From Anisus vortex (Eukaryota > Mollusca > Gastropoda > Planorbidae): a stretch of 64,000 bases of DNA. Below, piece after piece: positions 12,428-25,085 of this stretch. Below the pieces are notes generated by a model. The model made no database searches and was not told the DNA's origin. It saw nothing but the letters and a program-made list of their open reading frames with translations. Position 1 is the first letter of the stretch. Every line of letters begins with the position of its first letter. The stretch lies in contig OX421505.1 in NCBI GenBank assembly GCA_949126835.1, positions 9,935,783-9,999,782 of the forward strand, written 5' to 3'. Made by a program: the position numbers and the translations under genes.

Positions 12428-12612
12428 GACTATTTTTTCCTGAGTGGCATCCAGGCATGGAATGGGTTGCCTGAATAAAGCAGGAAAAAATACACAATAA
12501 CTTAACCTCATTTAAACACAATAATAGAAATGCAGGACGAGACTCAAACCACGAACGATCGTAGGACGCGATAATCTCCTTTATAGAAGGAGCGTCTGTA
12601 ATGTAAAAGATA
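12428..12612 (+). mobile_element. LINE 3'-end fragment, family B copy 3
   Basis: Shares the CATGGAATGGGTTGCCTGAA block, the ATGCAGGACGAGACTC block and the GAAGGAGCGTCTGTAATG block ending in AAGATAAGAT. It is the same order and orientation as the 28.9-kb copy. Confidence 0.75.
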
Positions 12613-15600
12613 AGATTTAAAATAAAACGTGTCAAAGTTTATGCTATTTTTATTTATAAGACAGGTGACAGACAAGGCACATGCTAATGTAGTTTAATAT
12701 AGTTAATAATGGATCTCCATCGAATACCTCTCCCCTACACCTTTCTCAGAACTAGCCCCACTGCCGCCCCACTGGTACCAAAAAGATATAGCCTACATCA
12801 TCTCAGCTCAAGTTACAGCCTGAAACGATCGATGGTTAAAAAAAAAGACAACTTGGGCAGAAGGTAGCGTATCTCTATGGGAGTAGCCCTAGCGTTCGTA
12901 GCTTGAGACTCGCTGTGTGTCTTGTCTAAATGTGATACAAGAAACAGTTGCCGTGTAAAAAAAAAATTAAAAAAAGGTATCAATAACTAAGGACCCAGCT
13001 CGGGCTTACGTGTCAGCCAATGGTTACGAAAAGATTAATTCTGCGCACGTTCTAATAAACCGAGAGGATGTTGTTTTGCTTCTAGTGTCTAAAATTAGCA
13101 TGCACATGTTGTTGTGTCCTATTTACATACCTGAAGTTATAGTAATGCTGAGCTGGTTATAGATGTACAAGTTCAGTTATGTGAGCCGCTGATACAGTGT
13201 AGCTATATTATATGGGTTGGTTTTATATAAAGAGTTGTACAAACTAGTTGTACAATTTAGTTATTCAAGTTAGCAACGCAAGTTAGTTTGGATACATGAG
13301 TTATATCATCATCATCATCAATTCCATGACCGTTGTGGTCGTTGGTGAGAGCGAATGGACACCTCAGCATTTAACTTTATCCACTTTTGCCTATCTTGAG
13401 CGGTTGTCGATAGTTGAGTCAGCTTTAAACTTTACATTGTCGAACCAGCACCCCCCGCTGACGGCCTCTCCGACGTCCACCTTCTACCGTGCCCTGGAGG
13501 ATTGTTTTTTGACAGGCTATTGTGCCGCAACACAAGACCGAACCATGTCAGTTTGCGCCGTTTGAGAGTTGTTATATGCCAGTTATACAAGTTTGTTTAC
13601 GAGACTGTAATGCACATTAGTTTACGTATTAATACAAGTTAGTTTGCGAGGAAGTAATAGAAATTAGTTGATTAATAGAAGTTAGTTATACAAGCTAGTA
13701 GCACAAGCGTGTTATACGAGTTAAATATACACGTTTGTTATGCGAGTTATTAATACGAGTTAGTTATATGAGTTATAAATACAAGCTAGTGATACAGATT
13801 AGTTATACACGCTAGTTAGTTATACGAGTTAGTAAAACGAATTAGTTACACAAGTTACCCAGCGTCTACATTAAATATATTTCTATAAACCCCCGTGCGA
13901 ATAAAAAATATATGGCGTGCCCTTATACCGAATGACCTTGTGGAAGACGAATCTTTTTTTTTTCTTTTAGAAGACATATTATTACAAGGGATCATGGGGG
14001 GGGGGGTCAAGGACATTGAAGAAGGGGACAAGCTCGCAGTTTGGTGACACATAATAAACTAGGAATAACAATGCGTTCTCCTCCGTGGAAAAACAAACGT
14101 TGGTTTACCTTGAGATGTACGTCAAGAAACTAGAATAAAATAGAAACGTTTATTGACATTAGATAATGATACACGACCAAAACAATAGTTGATAATAGTA
14201 GTAGTATTATTAATAACAGTGGTACTATTAGATTTATTGCTATTGATTCTCTAATATCATCTGATATACACGTATTACTTCATGGACTACTGGACATCTG
14301 TGGTCCACGTGACGTGGTTTCGATAGAAGTGGTCAGCGAATGAGGCCAAAGTAACTATGGACAATCTAAAAAAAAAACAAAAAAAACACAAGATGTATTG
14401 TTTTTGTTTTTGTTTAAATAAACTCTACGGGTGCGGTGGATACTGGATACCCCCATCCCTATGCGCTAAATACGTCCCGGTGGAAAGAAACGTGTAAAAT
14501 TTACTTGTATCATTATCATATCAGAGACAGAAAGAGAGAGAGAGAGCAAGCGAGAGAGCTAGCGTGTAACAAATTAAAGACTTGACGCATGCCTCGATGT
14601 TGTTGTTTTTTATGTATATAGAGACGATTTAGTTGGAGAGAGAGAGAGATAGGAAAATAACATGGATAGGAAGAGAGAATGCATTGTTTTAAAGCTATAT
14701 ACATATTTTTAAATCGTTTATACGGGCAAAACTTTCTGACTGGTGAACGACCCGATCTTCGGCAGGCTAAATTGAACCACTTCCCGTCATTCTATCGATC
14801 TTGATCACAACCCCCCCCCTCCCACCGGGCTATGAAATTTTCAGCCACACATACCCGAGCACCACAAAGACCTAAACTCAGATTTTAACTGGATTTTTTT
14901 TTTCTGTACACTTTATGGTGCTCAGTGGTAAATCCCTATCGATAGCACTTTGTCTTCGTGTGTATAATGCACTTCTAGGAAAGGCTGATGCATAAGTAAA
15001 ATGCACACAAACAACATAATGTTATGTTACCTACAAACTACTTCCTGCCCTACTTTCTTTATATAATAGAGTCAATGGACAAGTCTTAAGTCTTAATGAG
15101 GCCTGACCTTTTCAAAAGGTCAGGGTTTATCGTGGTCAAGAACTTCCGGTTTATTTCCGTCGACACTCGTTTAAAGATCTTTTCGCCTTTTGCTGGTGTA
15201 GAATAATTTAATTCAACCTCGTCGTCCAGTTCTGGTCTTTTAGGAATATTTACTAAAGCTACAACATTAGTGATTAGGAATCCGTTTTTTTTTAACATCA
15301 AAAGTGAGTAGGCGATAATTAATAGTCGACGTACTAGTCGCGTTAAGTTAAATTTAGATTGTTTAATAAAATAAAGTAGTCAAGAGTAGCGGTTCTTGGT
15401 TGTCAAAAAAACATGAACTATAGGCTACATTCATAAAGACAATAAGTGGATTTTTTTTTTACCATCAAGCACAGTTTGGGATTTCAATAGGTGATTCTTC
15501 AGATCAATCGTTATCTATCGGAAAAACATTTTTTTGGAAATGAAATAAAAATTTTATCCTCTACATCTTTTCTTACTCGCAGTACAAACTGTAACGCAGC

Positions 15601-16130
15601 ACACAAACATGTTTTGTTAGTAAATGAACGAATGGGACCGGAAATGTTGATACACGATACATTTTTAAGGTTCGCCATGCATTCATAATCATTAAGACTT
15701 GCCAATACGTTTGGTTTGACTCTTGGCAGCATACTATCACTACGGGATTAAGGTTCTCGATGGTAAATTTATTTATTAGCCCAAATATGTGCATTTATAT
15801 TAACTTCGCTTATGTTTTCTTCTTTTTTTTTCCTTACAGTGTGGGTGGCGATGGGGCAAAACCTTCAGATGGCCAATGAATATAAAACACCATCATTTTG
15901 TGGACTTTGATTTAACCGTGCGTTTCTCTCTTTACAAAATATAGTCGATGCGTTTGTTTTTACTTTAAGTGATATTTTCTTTTAAAAGCTATTGCTGGTT
16001 TTTTTCCTTGCCATGTGGTTAGAAAAGGGCAAAACCTTCAGAATGCTAAAAAAAATATTGCGTATGAGTATGAAGGATTTAAACGAACCACTTTGTTTTT
16101 ATGTATTGTTAATTTTTCTATCCATCACAT
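12613..16130. other. Gene-free DNA with a degenerate tandem array
   Basis: Two blocks (about 13,190-13,300 and 13,575-13,858) are made of a loose repeat close to TTAGTTATACAAG, with an unrelated segment between them. A perfect inverted repeat with 11-bp arms (CCTGACCTTTT) lies at 15,102-15,124. A 71-codon minus frame at 15,086-15,301 is open but matches nothing I recognise. No gene is supported. Confidence 0.45.
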
Positions 16131-16402
16131 GTAAAGTGGCCGTCCCGACCAAATTTGATCATAGGGTCGTTTAAGCAGCGTTCACCAGTTTCTGTGAACA
16201 CGGCATACTAGGGGATCGTGTGGCCAGGACCAGGCCCAGCCGCTCTTTTACTTTAACCCAACTAGTGTCAGGTACTCCCCAGAGCTGGGAAGACTCGGGG
16301 ACGCCCTCCAGACCCGGGGAAAAACAACAACATAGCCTTCACCGTGATTACCAAGAACCTTCTGTACGCCACAGCCGAACTCGTTCCCGCTCAGGGCGCT
16401 AC
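16131..16402 (-). mobile_element. tRNA-derived SINE copy b
   Basis: Shares the body block (GATCATAGG, CAGCGTTCACCAGTTTCTGTG, CATACTAGGGGAT) and the AGCTGGGAAGACTCGGGGACGC-type segment with the other copies. The tRNA-like head lies at the right end and is decayed. Confidence 0.75.
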
Positions 16403-16924
16403 CCCGATTCCTCATCACATACACCAGACCATTGCAGGCAGAAGTGATCTTCTTGTCTGATATTAAAAACAATCTGCGTGTCGTCATCCTATATCTTTAT
16501 CGTGAGTTTGTCTCCCTTTCTTTGGTCCAGCTTGAGACGCAGATAAGCGGTAACAAAAAAAAAAGTGTGTATCTGAAGATTGTCCTGGTCAGTGTGACCT
16601 AGTCGCGTTATCTGTAATCTCTCACCGTGTGAACAAATAATTGTCACAGCGAGATAAAAACAAGAAGAACAGTGATGTAGGATGCTGGTGATATGGGTGG
16701 GGTGGAGGATGGATGCCATTGAAACATTGTGTCAGTCTGAGAGAGTGGAGGTGCAAATTAAATAGGGAGAAAGAGTCAGATGAAGAAAGAACGACAGAGA
16801 GAGAGAAAGAGCCGTGCCAGAAGGAGAGAGATAGCGGTATTAAAAGCAAGTCACAGATAGAGAGAGAAAAAAGGGGAGAGGAAGAGAGTCAAGGGTTAGA
16901 TCAGAGTACAATAAATACTATATA

Positions 16925-17037
16925 AAAGGCGGCTGGGCATTTTGCTGGCCACACATCCCCTGGCATGCCGTGGCCACAGAAACTGGTGAACGCGGCTTCA
17001 CTGACCCTATGATCAGTTTGGTTCGAAGGGTACATTA
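16925..17037 (+). mobile_element. SINE fragment, copy c (body and 3' end)
   Basis: Only the body and 3' part are present, on the plus strand. They include GCCGTGGCCACAGAAACTGG, GTGAACGCGGCTTCAC and CTATGATCAGTTTGG. The tRNA head is missing. Confidence 0.75.
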
Positions 17038-17545
17038 CAATACTATATTCTGGTTAGTCCAATTGCTAGAAAAATAGACATTTGTTTAAAATCATTAGAT
17101 TAAATGACTATACCTTATTGTAACCTTATACACAAGTAAACAGCCATGGGGGATTTCATTCACTACAAAGTGTCTCCATTGTATCCCTGCCTTAACCCCA
17201 TTCCCTCACTGAACGGGCATGCAATTAATTGCAATTACATCCAAATGTTGCCCAACAAAGACTGACTAACAGTGGTAGCGCATCGATCATTTGTTTGCTC
17301 TGTGGCTAACAATGGGATAGAATAAACGGCGGCGCAGACAATGGATGGGGATGATGATGCAGTAGCGGTTTACTAACGGTTAGGTGTACAATCAGGGATC
17401 CCCCCCTCCTCCACGGTGGTTTTACCCCCCCCCCCCCTTACTAACGATTCAGTTCAAATCCTGTCTGACATTTGTAGGTCTTGGAATGTTGAATGTTCAC
17501 ACTGTGGACGATATAAAACAATAAGCTAACACGCACGTAAAAGCA

Positions 17546-17816
17546 AAGTATTCCGTCGGACCAAACTGATCATAGGGCCGGTGAAGCAGCATTCACCAGT
17601 TTCTGTGGCCACGGCATACTTAGGTGATTGTGTGGCCAGCACAATACCCAGCCGCCTTTACTTTACCCCATCTAATGTCAGGTACCCACAAGAACTGGGT
17701 AGACTCTGGGACATCACCCTCAAATCCTGGGGGGGGGGGGGGAATCCTAGCCTCCACCAGGATTCGAACCTTCGGATCGCAAGTCGAACGCGCTGCCGTT
17801 CGGCCACCATGCCTCA
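17546..17816 (-). mobile_element. tRNA-derived SINE copy d (best preserved)
   Basis: On the minus strand the head reads GGCATGGTGGCCGAACGGC (A-box region), and 20-30 bases further GGTTCGAATCC, a perfect RNA polymerase III B box. After the head come a poly-G tract, the AGTCTACCCAGTTCTTGTGG region and the shared body ending near GTTTGGTCCGACGG. This is the clearest evidence that the family is tRNA-derived, probably from a tRNA with a Leu/Ser-like D arm. It is a retroposon and not a working tRNA gene. Confidence 0.85.
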
Positions 17817-18649
17817 TAACAAGCACGTGTGAGACTTTTTACTTTCTTTCTTATTCTTCCTTCATTTATGGAAATGGTGGAGATCGCTAAAAAAGTTTTG
17901 AGAACCTCTAAAAGGTGTTCAATTGGGCTCTAATAGTAGCGATTGGTCCCCCCCCTCCAACATGTCATCAATGACAGGACTAATGGCGGTTCCTTGTCAT
18001 CTGTTGACACCGAATAAGAGAAGTGTAAAGGTAACTCAATCAACTCACACAACGCCCATGCTCGCAACAATCAATAGCGCACACAGAGAGGTTACATGGG
18101 CCTGATGGGAGGACAACGGTTGTTGTACTGAATGGGGAGGTGCTGTAACGGGTGACGGTTTAAGAGTAGAGTGTGAGGCTCCTCAAATTGTGTCCTCTCG
18201 CGAGCTCATCTATTTTCTTTTATCAGAAGGACGTGCTTTTTTTTTTTTTTTTAATCCATAAAGTAATTCGGTAAGTCCGGAAAAAAACAGTACATTACGT
18301 TTATGTCCTGATAATATAGTGGCTGTTTAACAGAATAAAGGTACAGTTCTAAGCAGAATACTAAATTTCCAGATCGTACAATAGTTATCCTATGCCCAGA
18401 TGACACATTTTATTCAGGTTATATCCTGATGTTTTTATCACTCTCAGCCCAGCCTTGTTTTGTTTTTCTATCCTAAAAAAAAGAATTGTTAAAATGTCTC
18501 CGTGATCGAGACTTTGAGAACTCCTGGGTGGGTGGGACAAAAAAAAATGGAGGGGGGGGGGCTAGGCAGTAATGGTGCAGTACCGGTAATTGATAGCAGG
18601 TAAACAAAAAACGTACAAGCTCTACTGTAGCAATGAAATGGGGAACAAA

Positions 18650-18912
18650 GCAAAGTATACCCCGTCATGCTGGTTTGGTCTATAGGGCCTGTGAAGCAGC
18701 GTTCACCAGTTTTACGTGCCCGCGGCATACTAGAGGATGGTGTGAACAGACCAATGCCCGGTCGGTTTTTACTTTGGCACTAACTAAGGTTAGGTACCCA
18801 TCAAAGCTGGGTAGACACCCTCCAGACCCCGTGGTACAAATCCAAGCCTTCAACGGTATTCAAGCCCGGGGCATTCAGTACGACAGTGGATCGGACTGTC
18901 GTTAAACCATCA
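18650..18912 (-). mobile_element. tRNA-derived SINE copy e
   Basis: Shares CAGCGTTCACCAGTTTTACG, GCGGCATACTAGAGGATGG and AGCTGGGTAGAC with the family. The tRNA head near 18,860-18,910 is divergent. Confidence 0.7.
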
Positions 18913-20210
18913 TGTCCAAAATTGAAATGTGTGAGCCCCGTTAGCAGCAAACTGTCTGACCCCCCCCCCCCCCCAAGGTTCAGTAACCCTGAGGAACAAA
19001 AGGGAGAAAGACCGGAAGTGTCATAAAGAATTCACAGTGTCTGACGTCACAGCGGTCCTTGTTAAAAGGAGATTATGAGGGCGGGGCAGTAATAGAAAGA
19101 GAGAGAAGACCGGGATAACGACCAAAAGAGAAAGATAAGAGAGAAAGTAAGAGGATGTATAAAGATTAATAAAGAAGCTGTTTGATATAAAGAAAGTATG
19201 AGAATAAAGACGAACAACGGTCGGAATTGGAAGAAAGGAAAGAGAGAGGAAAGGCGTAAAAGTAAGAGAGAGAAAAGAGAGTAAGATCAAAAAAGATGGG
19301 TGAGCGAAAGAGAAAGTAAGCTCAAGAGAGACAGTCTGGGGTGGGGGGGGGGAGAAAGTAAGATTGAAAGAAGGGGGTGGGGAATGAACGAGAGAGAGAG
19401 AGGGATGTTGAAAAAACTAGTGGCAATGGTTAGAATAGGGGAAAAGATATAGAAATAATATAGATAGATAGCGAAATAAATCGCTAAAGAAAGAGAGTGA
19501 GTGAGAGAGCAATCACGGTACTGGATGTGTAAAACAAGCATTGATTCCCCCCCCCCCCCCCCACACACACACAGTCAGGATGAGGAAGATGTTGGAGGAA
19601 GAGGAGGGGGGAAGGGTTTAGGAGGACGGAGGGGCGAGGCTTCTGCAATCAACGCTAATGCCATAACGAGCCTCATCAATCTTGCAGTGGTCACTGCCAG
19701 CCCACACGGACTAAGCCATCAGGATGATTGCCGGCACTGCGGAACTATGGCACCCCCCGCGGAGATGCCACTTGGTCACGCCAAGTCAGTGGCGGCACTT
19801 TTTGTTGCTGCTGTTGTTTTAACGTCACATTGAACCCACTCGTTGGCGCAACACATCCCGATAGATCACCGCGGACACATTACCGACACACCGCAGACAC
19901 AGAGGGGACACACTAAATTAAAGCACCTCCCTGATTATTACCCAGATTAAAGTTTAAAGAGAGGCCCGGGTCCTGATTGGGAGGGGGGGGGGGGGACATC
20001 TACTGATCTATACATACAGATTGGTAGTACCTATATAAAAGTGTAGAATGTTGTGTTTTTTTTTTAATACAGACAGACCTAAATAATTTACAGTTGTTGG
20101 TGTGTTTGCGAGTGTAGACTTGCTGTTATCAAATGCCAAACCAAACGGAGATAACAATGAAAAAGTTGGCATTTACAACACATTAAAAAAATTCATTTTT
20201 TCCGACCAAA
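18913..20210. other. Gene-free low-complexity DNA
   Basis: Mostly purine-rich GAGA-type sequence from about 19,080 to 19,510, poly-C near 18,961-18,974 and 19,548-19,561, and a CAG/GGA-rich plus-strand stretch. A 110-codon plus frame at 19,501 is low-complexity and unsupported. Confidence 0.45.
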
Positions 20211-20506
20211 GACTATAAAAAGATGGACCGCTTGCTCTATTTTTAGAGCTTAAATGTTCTTTTTCCGTACACAACCAATAAGGTTGTCTTAAATTACTTA
20301 TACTCTACGCTCCAACGTTTGCATTAAAGGTTTCCGCTGTATACAACTTTCGATTTTAATTTTTCATTGAGAAAATCATAGCGATGAAATAAAATGGAAG
20401 TGTACAGTACAAAAATTACAAAAGGGAATCGGGAATTCTGAAAAGAAGTAATTCGAGTCATCAAAACGCAGAAATATTAAAGCAAGCGATCCATCTTATT
20501 ATAGTC
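20211..20506. mobile_element. 296-bp inverted-repeat MITE, GACTATAA family copy 1
   Basis: Terminal inverted repeats of about 26 bp. It starts GACTATAAAAAGATGGACCG and ends with the complement, CGATCCATC then TTATAGTC. A related copy lies at 57,680-57,959. No coding capacity is present and no clear target duplication was seen here. Confidence 0.75.
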
Positions 20507-20527
20507 TTTATTCTGACCAATGTTTGT

Positions 20528-20633
20528 TTCAGTCAGGTAAGAGCTGGGTAGACTGAGTGCGACACTCGCCACAGACTCGGGATCAAACCCCCGGCCTTCA
20601 CCAGCAGGCTGTCGCTGGGCCACGGTGCCAGTA
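20528..20633 (-). mobile_element. SINE fragment, copy f
   Basis: A partial copy retaining the AGAGCTGGGTAGAC segment and the decayed tRNA-like head. The rest is missing. Confidence 0.5.
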
Positions 20634-20704
20634 TTGTTGCCGAATAAACGGGCCAGTGGAAGATGTCACCTTTTGGACGATAAAACAAAAGCTAATTCCG
20701 AATA

Positions 20705-20746
20705 TCTCTCTCTCTCTCTCTCAACTTTCACCATTATATCAAACGC

Positions 20747-20788
<42 letters not shown>
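20705..20788. repeat. (CT)n microsatellites
   Basis: Two CT tracts separated by a short unique stretch. Confidence 0.95.
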
Positions 20789-20789
<1 letters not shown>

Positions 20790-21168
20790 GCGATCCTTTC
20801 GGCAAACAATCGGTCGCTATTTAAACAACGGCCGGGCTATTTCGGTCACACACACGGACAGATTTTGGACACACTAGAACAAAGAATCCCTCCCCCAAAA
20901 GAAAAAAAATGTGACCAGCTGGTAACACCGTTCCAACGCCGCCGATGGTTCAAATCTGCTTACATATCCGGGGGAGGGGGCACTTTCTATTGATCTCTCC
21001 TCATGGAAAAGGGGAATTTGGGAGGGGGGGGGGAGCAGGACTTATTCCCGAACTAAGCACAAGCCTAAGAGTTAACACCCTCGCGAGAGTTCTCGAAAGA
21101 GGCGGATTACTTTAAGGCCTCAGTTCGTTGTGGAGCAATAGGCTACTTACGATGGTCTTGCTCTAGTC

Positions 21169-21357
21169 CGAGAGTGTGCAACATTATTCTGCTTTGGGCC
21201 GCATATGAAATTTTATACAACAAGACGGGCCACACAGTATAAAAATTTATTTGCATTATCAATGCAACGAATTAAAAAAAAAACATGCCTTTGGAAGCTC
21301 TTCGGGGGCCACACTAATAGGTTTGGCGGGCCGTTTTGTGCCTGTTGCACACCCTTG
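21169..21357. mobile_element. hAT-like MITE, GTGTGCAAC ends
   Basis: The ends are CGAGAGTGTGCAAC and GTTGCACACCCTTG, forming 9-bp inverted GTGTGCAAC cores. Perfect 8-bp flanking duplication CTCTAGTC at 21,161-21,168 and 21,358-21,365. The interior has two GGGCCG segments. No coding sequence is present. Confidence 0.85.
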
Positions 21358-21365
21358 CTCTAGTC

Positions 21366-22374
21366 GGTCTATTCTTATAGTTCTAATCTGTGGTGGGCCA
21401 CAAAACTTATCAATACTTGATATAGAACCATAACACATACATACATTACACACAATCAAGCTCTTTATTAAGCTGTCAATTAATACGTTTCACAATGTTT
21501 GAAAGGAAGAAACGAGTTTGGGGTGGGGAGGTAATTTGTAAAGAATGTAAACATTTTAAGGACACACGCCCTTTAATCTGTCTAATGCTGGTAAAATATC
21601 CTAGAAGAAATGAAAAGAAGATGACGAGGGCTGGGCGACGTTCTTAGTGTGGACAGAAAGTTTTCCTAATACGATCCCTGAGATGGACACCAAGGAGAAA
21701 AAAAGGAAGAAACGGAGACCAAAGTCTCGACAGCTTAACGAAGCGATGCTGTTTTGCTAGTGAAGAAAATATCATGTAATGCAATATATACTACACAGCA
21801 AGGATATTTAGCAGGGCGACCATAGACAAATGTTTGAGTGTGCATGAAAATAAAAGTTGGGGTGGGGAAGGGGACGGACGTTAACGAAGCAGAAAGTATG
21901 AACTTGCATATTAATTTAAGAGTCTCCGCGTAATGAAATCTCAAGTTTGAGTAGAGAATGCTGTTGGAAAACGTTTCAAACGTGCCACGATAAACTAACA
22001 GACGTAGACTATATGTCCGGAATAGGGTAGTGGGGGGGGGGGGGGGTGGTTCACGTCGCTACGGTCTACGTGTTATCCCCCCTTAAAGGAAAAAGGATGT
22101 AAATAAATACAATTTTACGGGAATTCCCGAAGTTTATTTGGATTTGCTTGTCCAAGAGATGTTTTTTTTTTTTTGGATTTGTATCTTACTGGAAATAGTG
22201 TCCTGTTTCGATTTATGAACATTGGTACGAATTCGGGAAAAGTGGGAGGAAGGGGGTGGGGGTGTATGGGCGGATCGCCTTCGTTCTACTACTAACGTGT
22301 GATCAATAAGGGCAGTCCAAGAAACAATGTGGTCACAACAAACCGGTGACTCTTTCCATATCTCCTATTTTGTA

Positions 22375-22412
<38 letters not shown>

Positions 22413-23653
22413 GTTGTGTGATTGGATGGGAGAGTGACATGAACTAACAAACAGGTATAGCTCCAGGACTTCAACTTTGCAGCTTTTGTTTGTCTTGATA
22501 GAAGTAGGTTCTCGGATATTTTGTATATGAAGATGAAGAAATATGTTTTATGATCTAAAGGACTTGTGTTGTATTTCAAATTGGATACTAAATGGCGGCT
22601 GAATAGCAAAGTCTACAGTGAGCTGGACTCCTAAGCTCGACATCATGGATTCGACCCACAATGCAGACAATCAGAAATACAAAAAATCCAAAGCTGACTT
22701 GGAGAGGAGATGGGCGCCGCCAAGTCCACCAAGCCCACTGAAAGGACTAAAGCGTCCAATAGCTCCCCCCTCCCTACCACCAACGGCCGTTAAGGTTAAT
22801 GGATTAAAAAAAATATATGGTTTTATATTGATGCTGTGGAATGAGTAAGTGTATACAATAAACTAGTTTATTGTTGCAACTATTGACTTACGAATTCATT
22901 TCATTGTTGACTGACTATTGTTGAATTAATTGAAGAGATCACCATAGACACTAATACAACAATTAGATCTACACCAGCCTTAGTAACCGACTGGTGCACA
23001 GATCTCAACAGTTGTTATTATGGCACATGGAATGTAGACGTATGAGTGTCGAAAAACAACAACAGGGGGCGATTGAGGGAGTGGGGGGGGGGGGGAAGAG
23101 AGCTTGTTAGTTTCATACCACACGCATATTATGTAGTGATCAGCTTAAATATACATAGTGTCAAACCGGTTACACTCGTTGCAGTCATTAACAACAACTA
23201 AAACACAATATTTCACCGCCAACACGTTGCAATGATAAACAAATGAAAAAGTTATTTTTTAACATGGAATCTGGTGAGGCAATGATATCAAGATATCATG
23301 GATGCATGAGCCGTGAAAACGATATTGATTTTTTTCCCCATTCGTTGACTGTGTGTGTGTGTGTGTGCGTGTATTGAATGTGGTGGGAAAAAAAAAAGGG
23401 GGGGGGTCTTCATAGTAATAGGGGCAATGTCAACATATTATTGTTTCTTGAAATGTTTAGAGAGAATGTTTGAAAGAGATCTGCTTGTGTTGTGTTTGAT
23501 TGATTTTGTTTCATGTTTTTACAGCGACAATAATATCAAGTGTTTGGTGGAGATGGACAGACGGGTGGGAGGGAGCTGAAGGTTTGAGAGAGAAAGACAA
23601 ACAAATTGGACTGACTGACAGAGAGATGGGCGCACAGATAGGTGGATGATAGA
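21366..23653. other. Gene-free DNA
   Basis: Includes a TG microsatellite at about 22,376-22,411, poly-G near 22,030 and 23,085, and a segment near 22,600-22,660 that may be a worn tRNA-like SINE head (GATTCGACCC). No gene is supported. Confidence 0.4.
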
Positions 23654-23661
23654 GTGGATAC

Positions 23662-24727
23662 TAGAGACCGACCGAAACCAAATTTTTAGATTCGGCCGAA
23701 AACGAATCCATTCCGAATATTATACATTGACTTTCGGCCGTAACCGAAGCCGAATATTTAACTACATTTTCGTCCAAAACTGAAAAATAAACCGAAAATG
23801 CGAAACAAATTATTTCAAAAGACTGCACATTTATGTGTAATATTAACTAGTTTATAAGCACTCTATTTGAGTAAACCATTCTTTGGAGTGATTAAATAAT
23901 CCGTTATTATTAACTTCAGTCTTCTACTTCACATCAGGGATGTTATCCTTTTTTTTTCTCAAAACCTATTTTCGCTTCAAAATATTTGATTTTTTACCCA
24001 TTTTCTTTTCTCCCTCTCTGCCCCGGGCAAAGTAAGTTATAGTTTGGAAAAGACAAATTTGCATTGATTATACTAAAAAAATAACACGAAGGACCATTGA
24101 TCCTTAGAACGTGGTGAAATCTTTGTAAAAAATAATAGTTGATTGTGGATTAGCAGAAGTCAAAAGCTGTAGTGTCATGAATTTAGACCTTTATAATTAT
24201 AATATAAATCAGAGGATGTTAGATCTATATGTTACATATATTAAAAGAATATTTCTGGAATGTGAATAAAATCCCACAAACATCTATCTAGGGTTGACAG
24301 ACGCCCGGCAAAAAAATTAACCGTTTTTTAAAAGAACCTTACATGCGCTGCAAAGTTGTTTTATTAATTGCCCAAGTTGCTTTTCAGTCTACATTAAATA
24401 AAATGTTGGGTCAGTTTTACTACTATACAATTATTGGCAGCTGATGTAATAAAACTGAACTGATTGTGGATTGTGAAACACTAAACAGTGCCGTTGCTAG
24501 GGATTTGTGGACCCGGGGGGCTTGGCCTCTTTAGGGGCCCCTGCATTTTGACGTTCGACATTATGACATGAGAAAAAAAAATCGGACACTCCTTTGGCCC
24601 CCCCCCCCTCAAGTAGGGGCCCGGGGGGGGGGCTTTCGAATTTGGACCCCCCCCCCTCCCCTAGCTACACCACTGACTATTTTCGGCGCCGAAACCGAAG
24701 CCGAAAACGAATATCGGTCGGTCTCTA
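23662..24727. mobile_element. hAT-like element, 1066 bp, carrying a nested element
   Basis: Begins TAGAGACCGACCGAAACC and ends ATCGGTCGGTCTCTA. Flanks GTGGATAC (23,654-23,661) and GTGGATCC (24,728-24,735) agree at 7 of 8 positions. Both subterminal zones are built of CGGCCGAAAACGAAT-type motifs in inverted orientation. No transposase frame is present. A second element lies inside it near the right end (24,486-24,675). Confidence 0.83.
24486..24675. mobile_element. Nested CAGTG...CACTG element
   Basis: Left end CAGTGCCGTTGCTAGGG and right end CCCCTAGCTACACCACTG form imperfect inverted repeats around C- and G-rich arms. The GTAGC/GTTGCTAGG end also appears near 7,600 and 39,100. No clear flanking duplication was seen. 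It lies inside the 23,662-24,727 element and is therefore younger. Confidence 0.6.
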
Positions 24728-24769
24728 GTGGATCCATTAGATATATAAGTTAGATGACAGCCAGTCTAA

Positions 24770-25085
<316 letters not shown>

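Noticed and set aside
17790..17816. A functional tRNA gene
   Set aside because: The A and B boxes belong to a SINE head; no complete cloverleaf closes around them and the body follows directly.
19501..19833. 110-codon plus-strand frame
   Set aside because: Pro/Gly/Ser-rich low-complexity sequence across poly-C and GGA repeats; no domain and no splice context.
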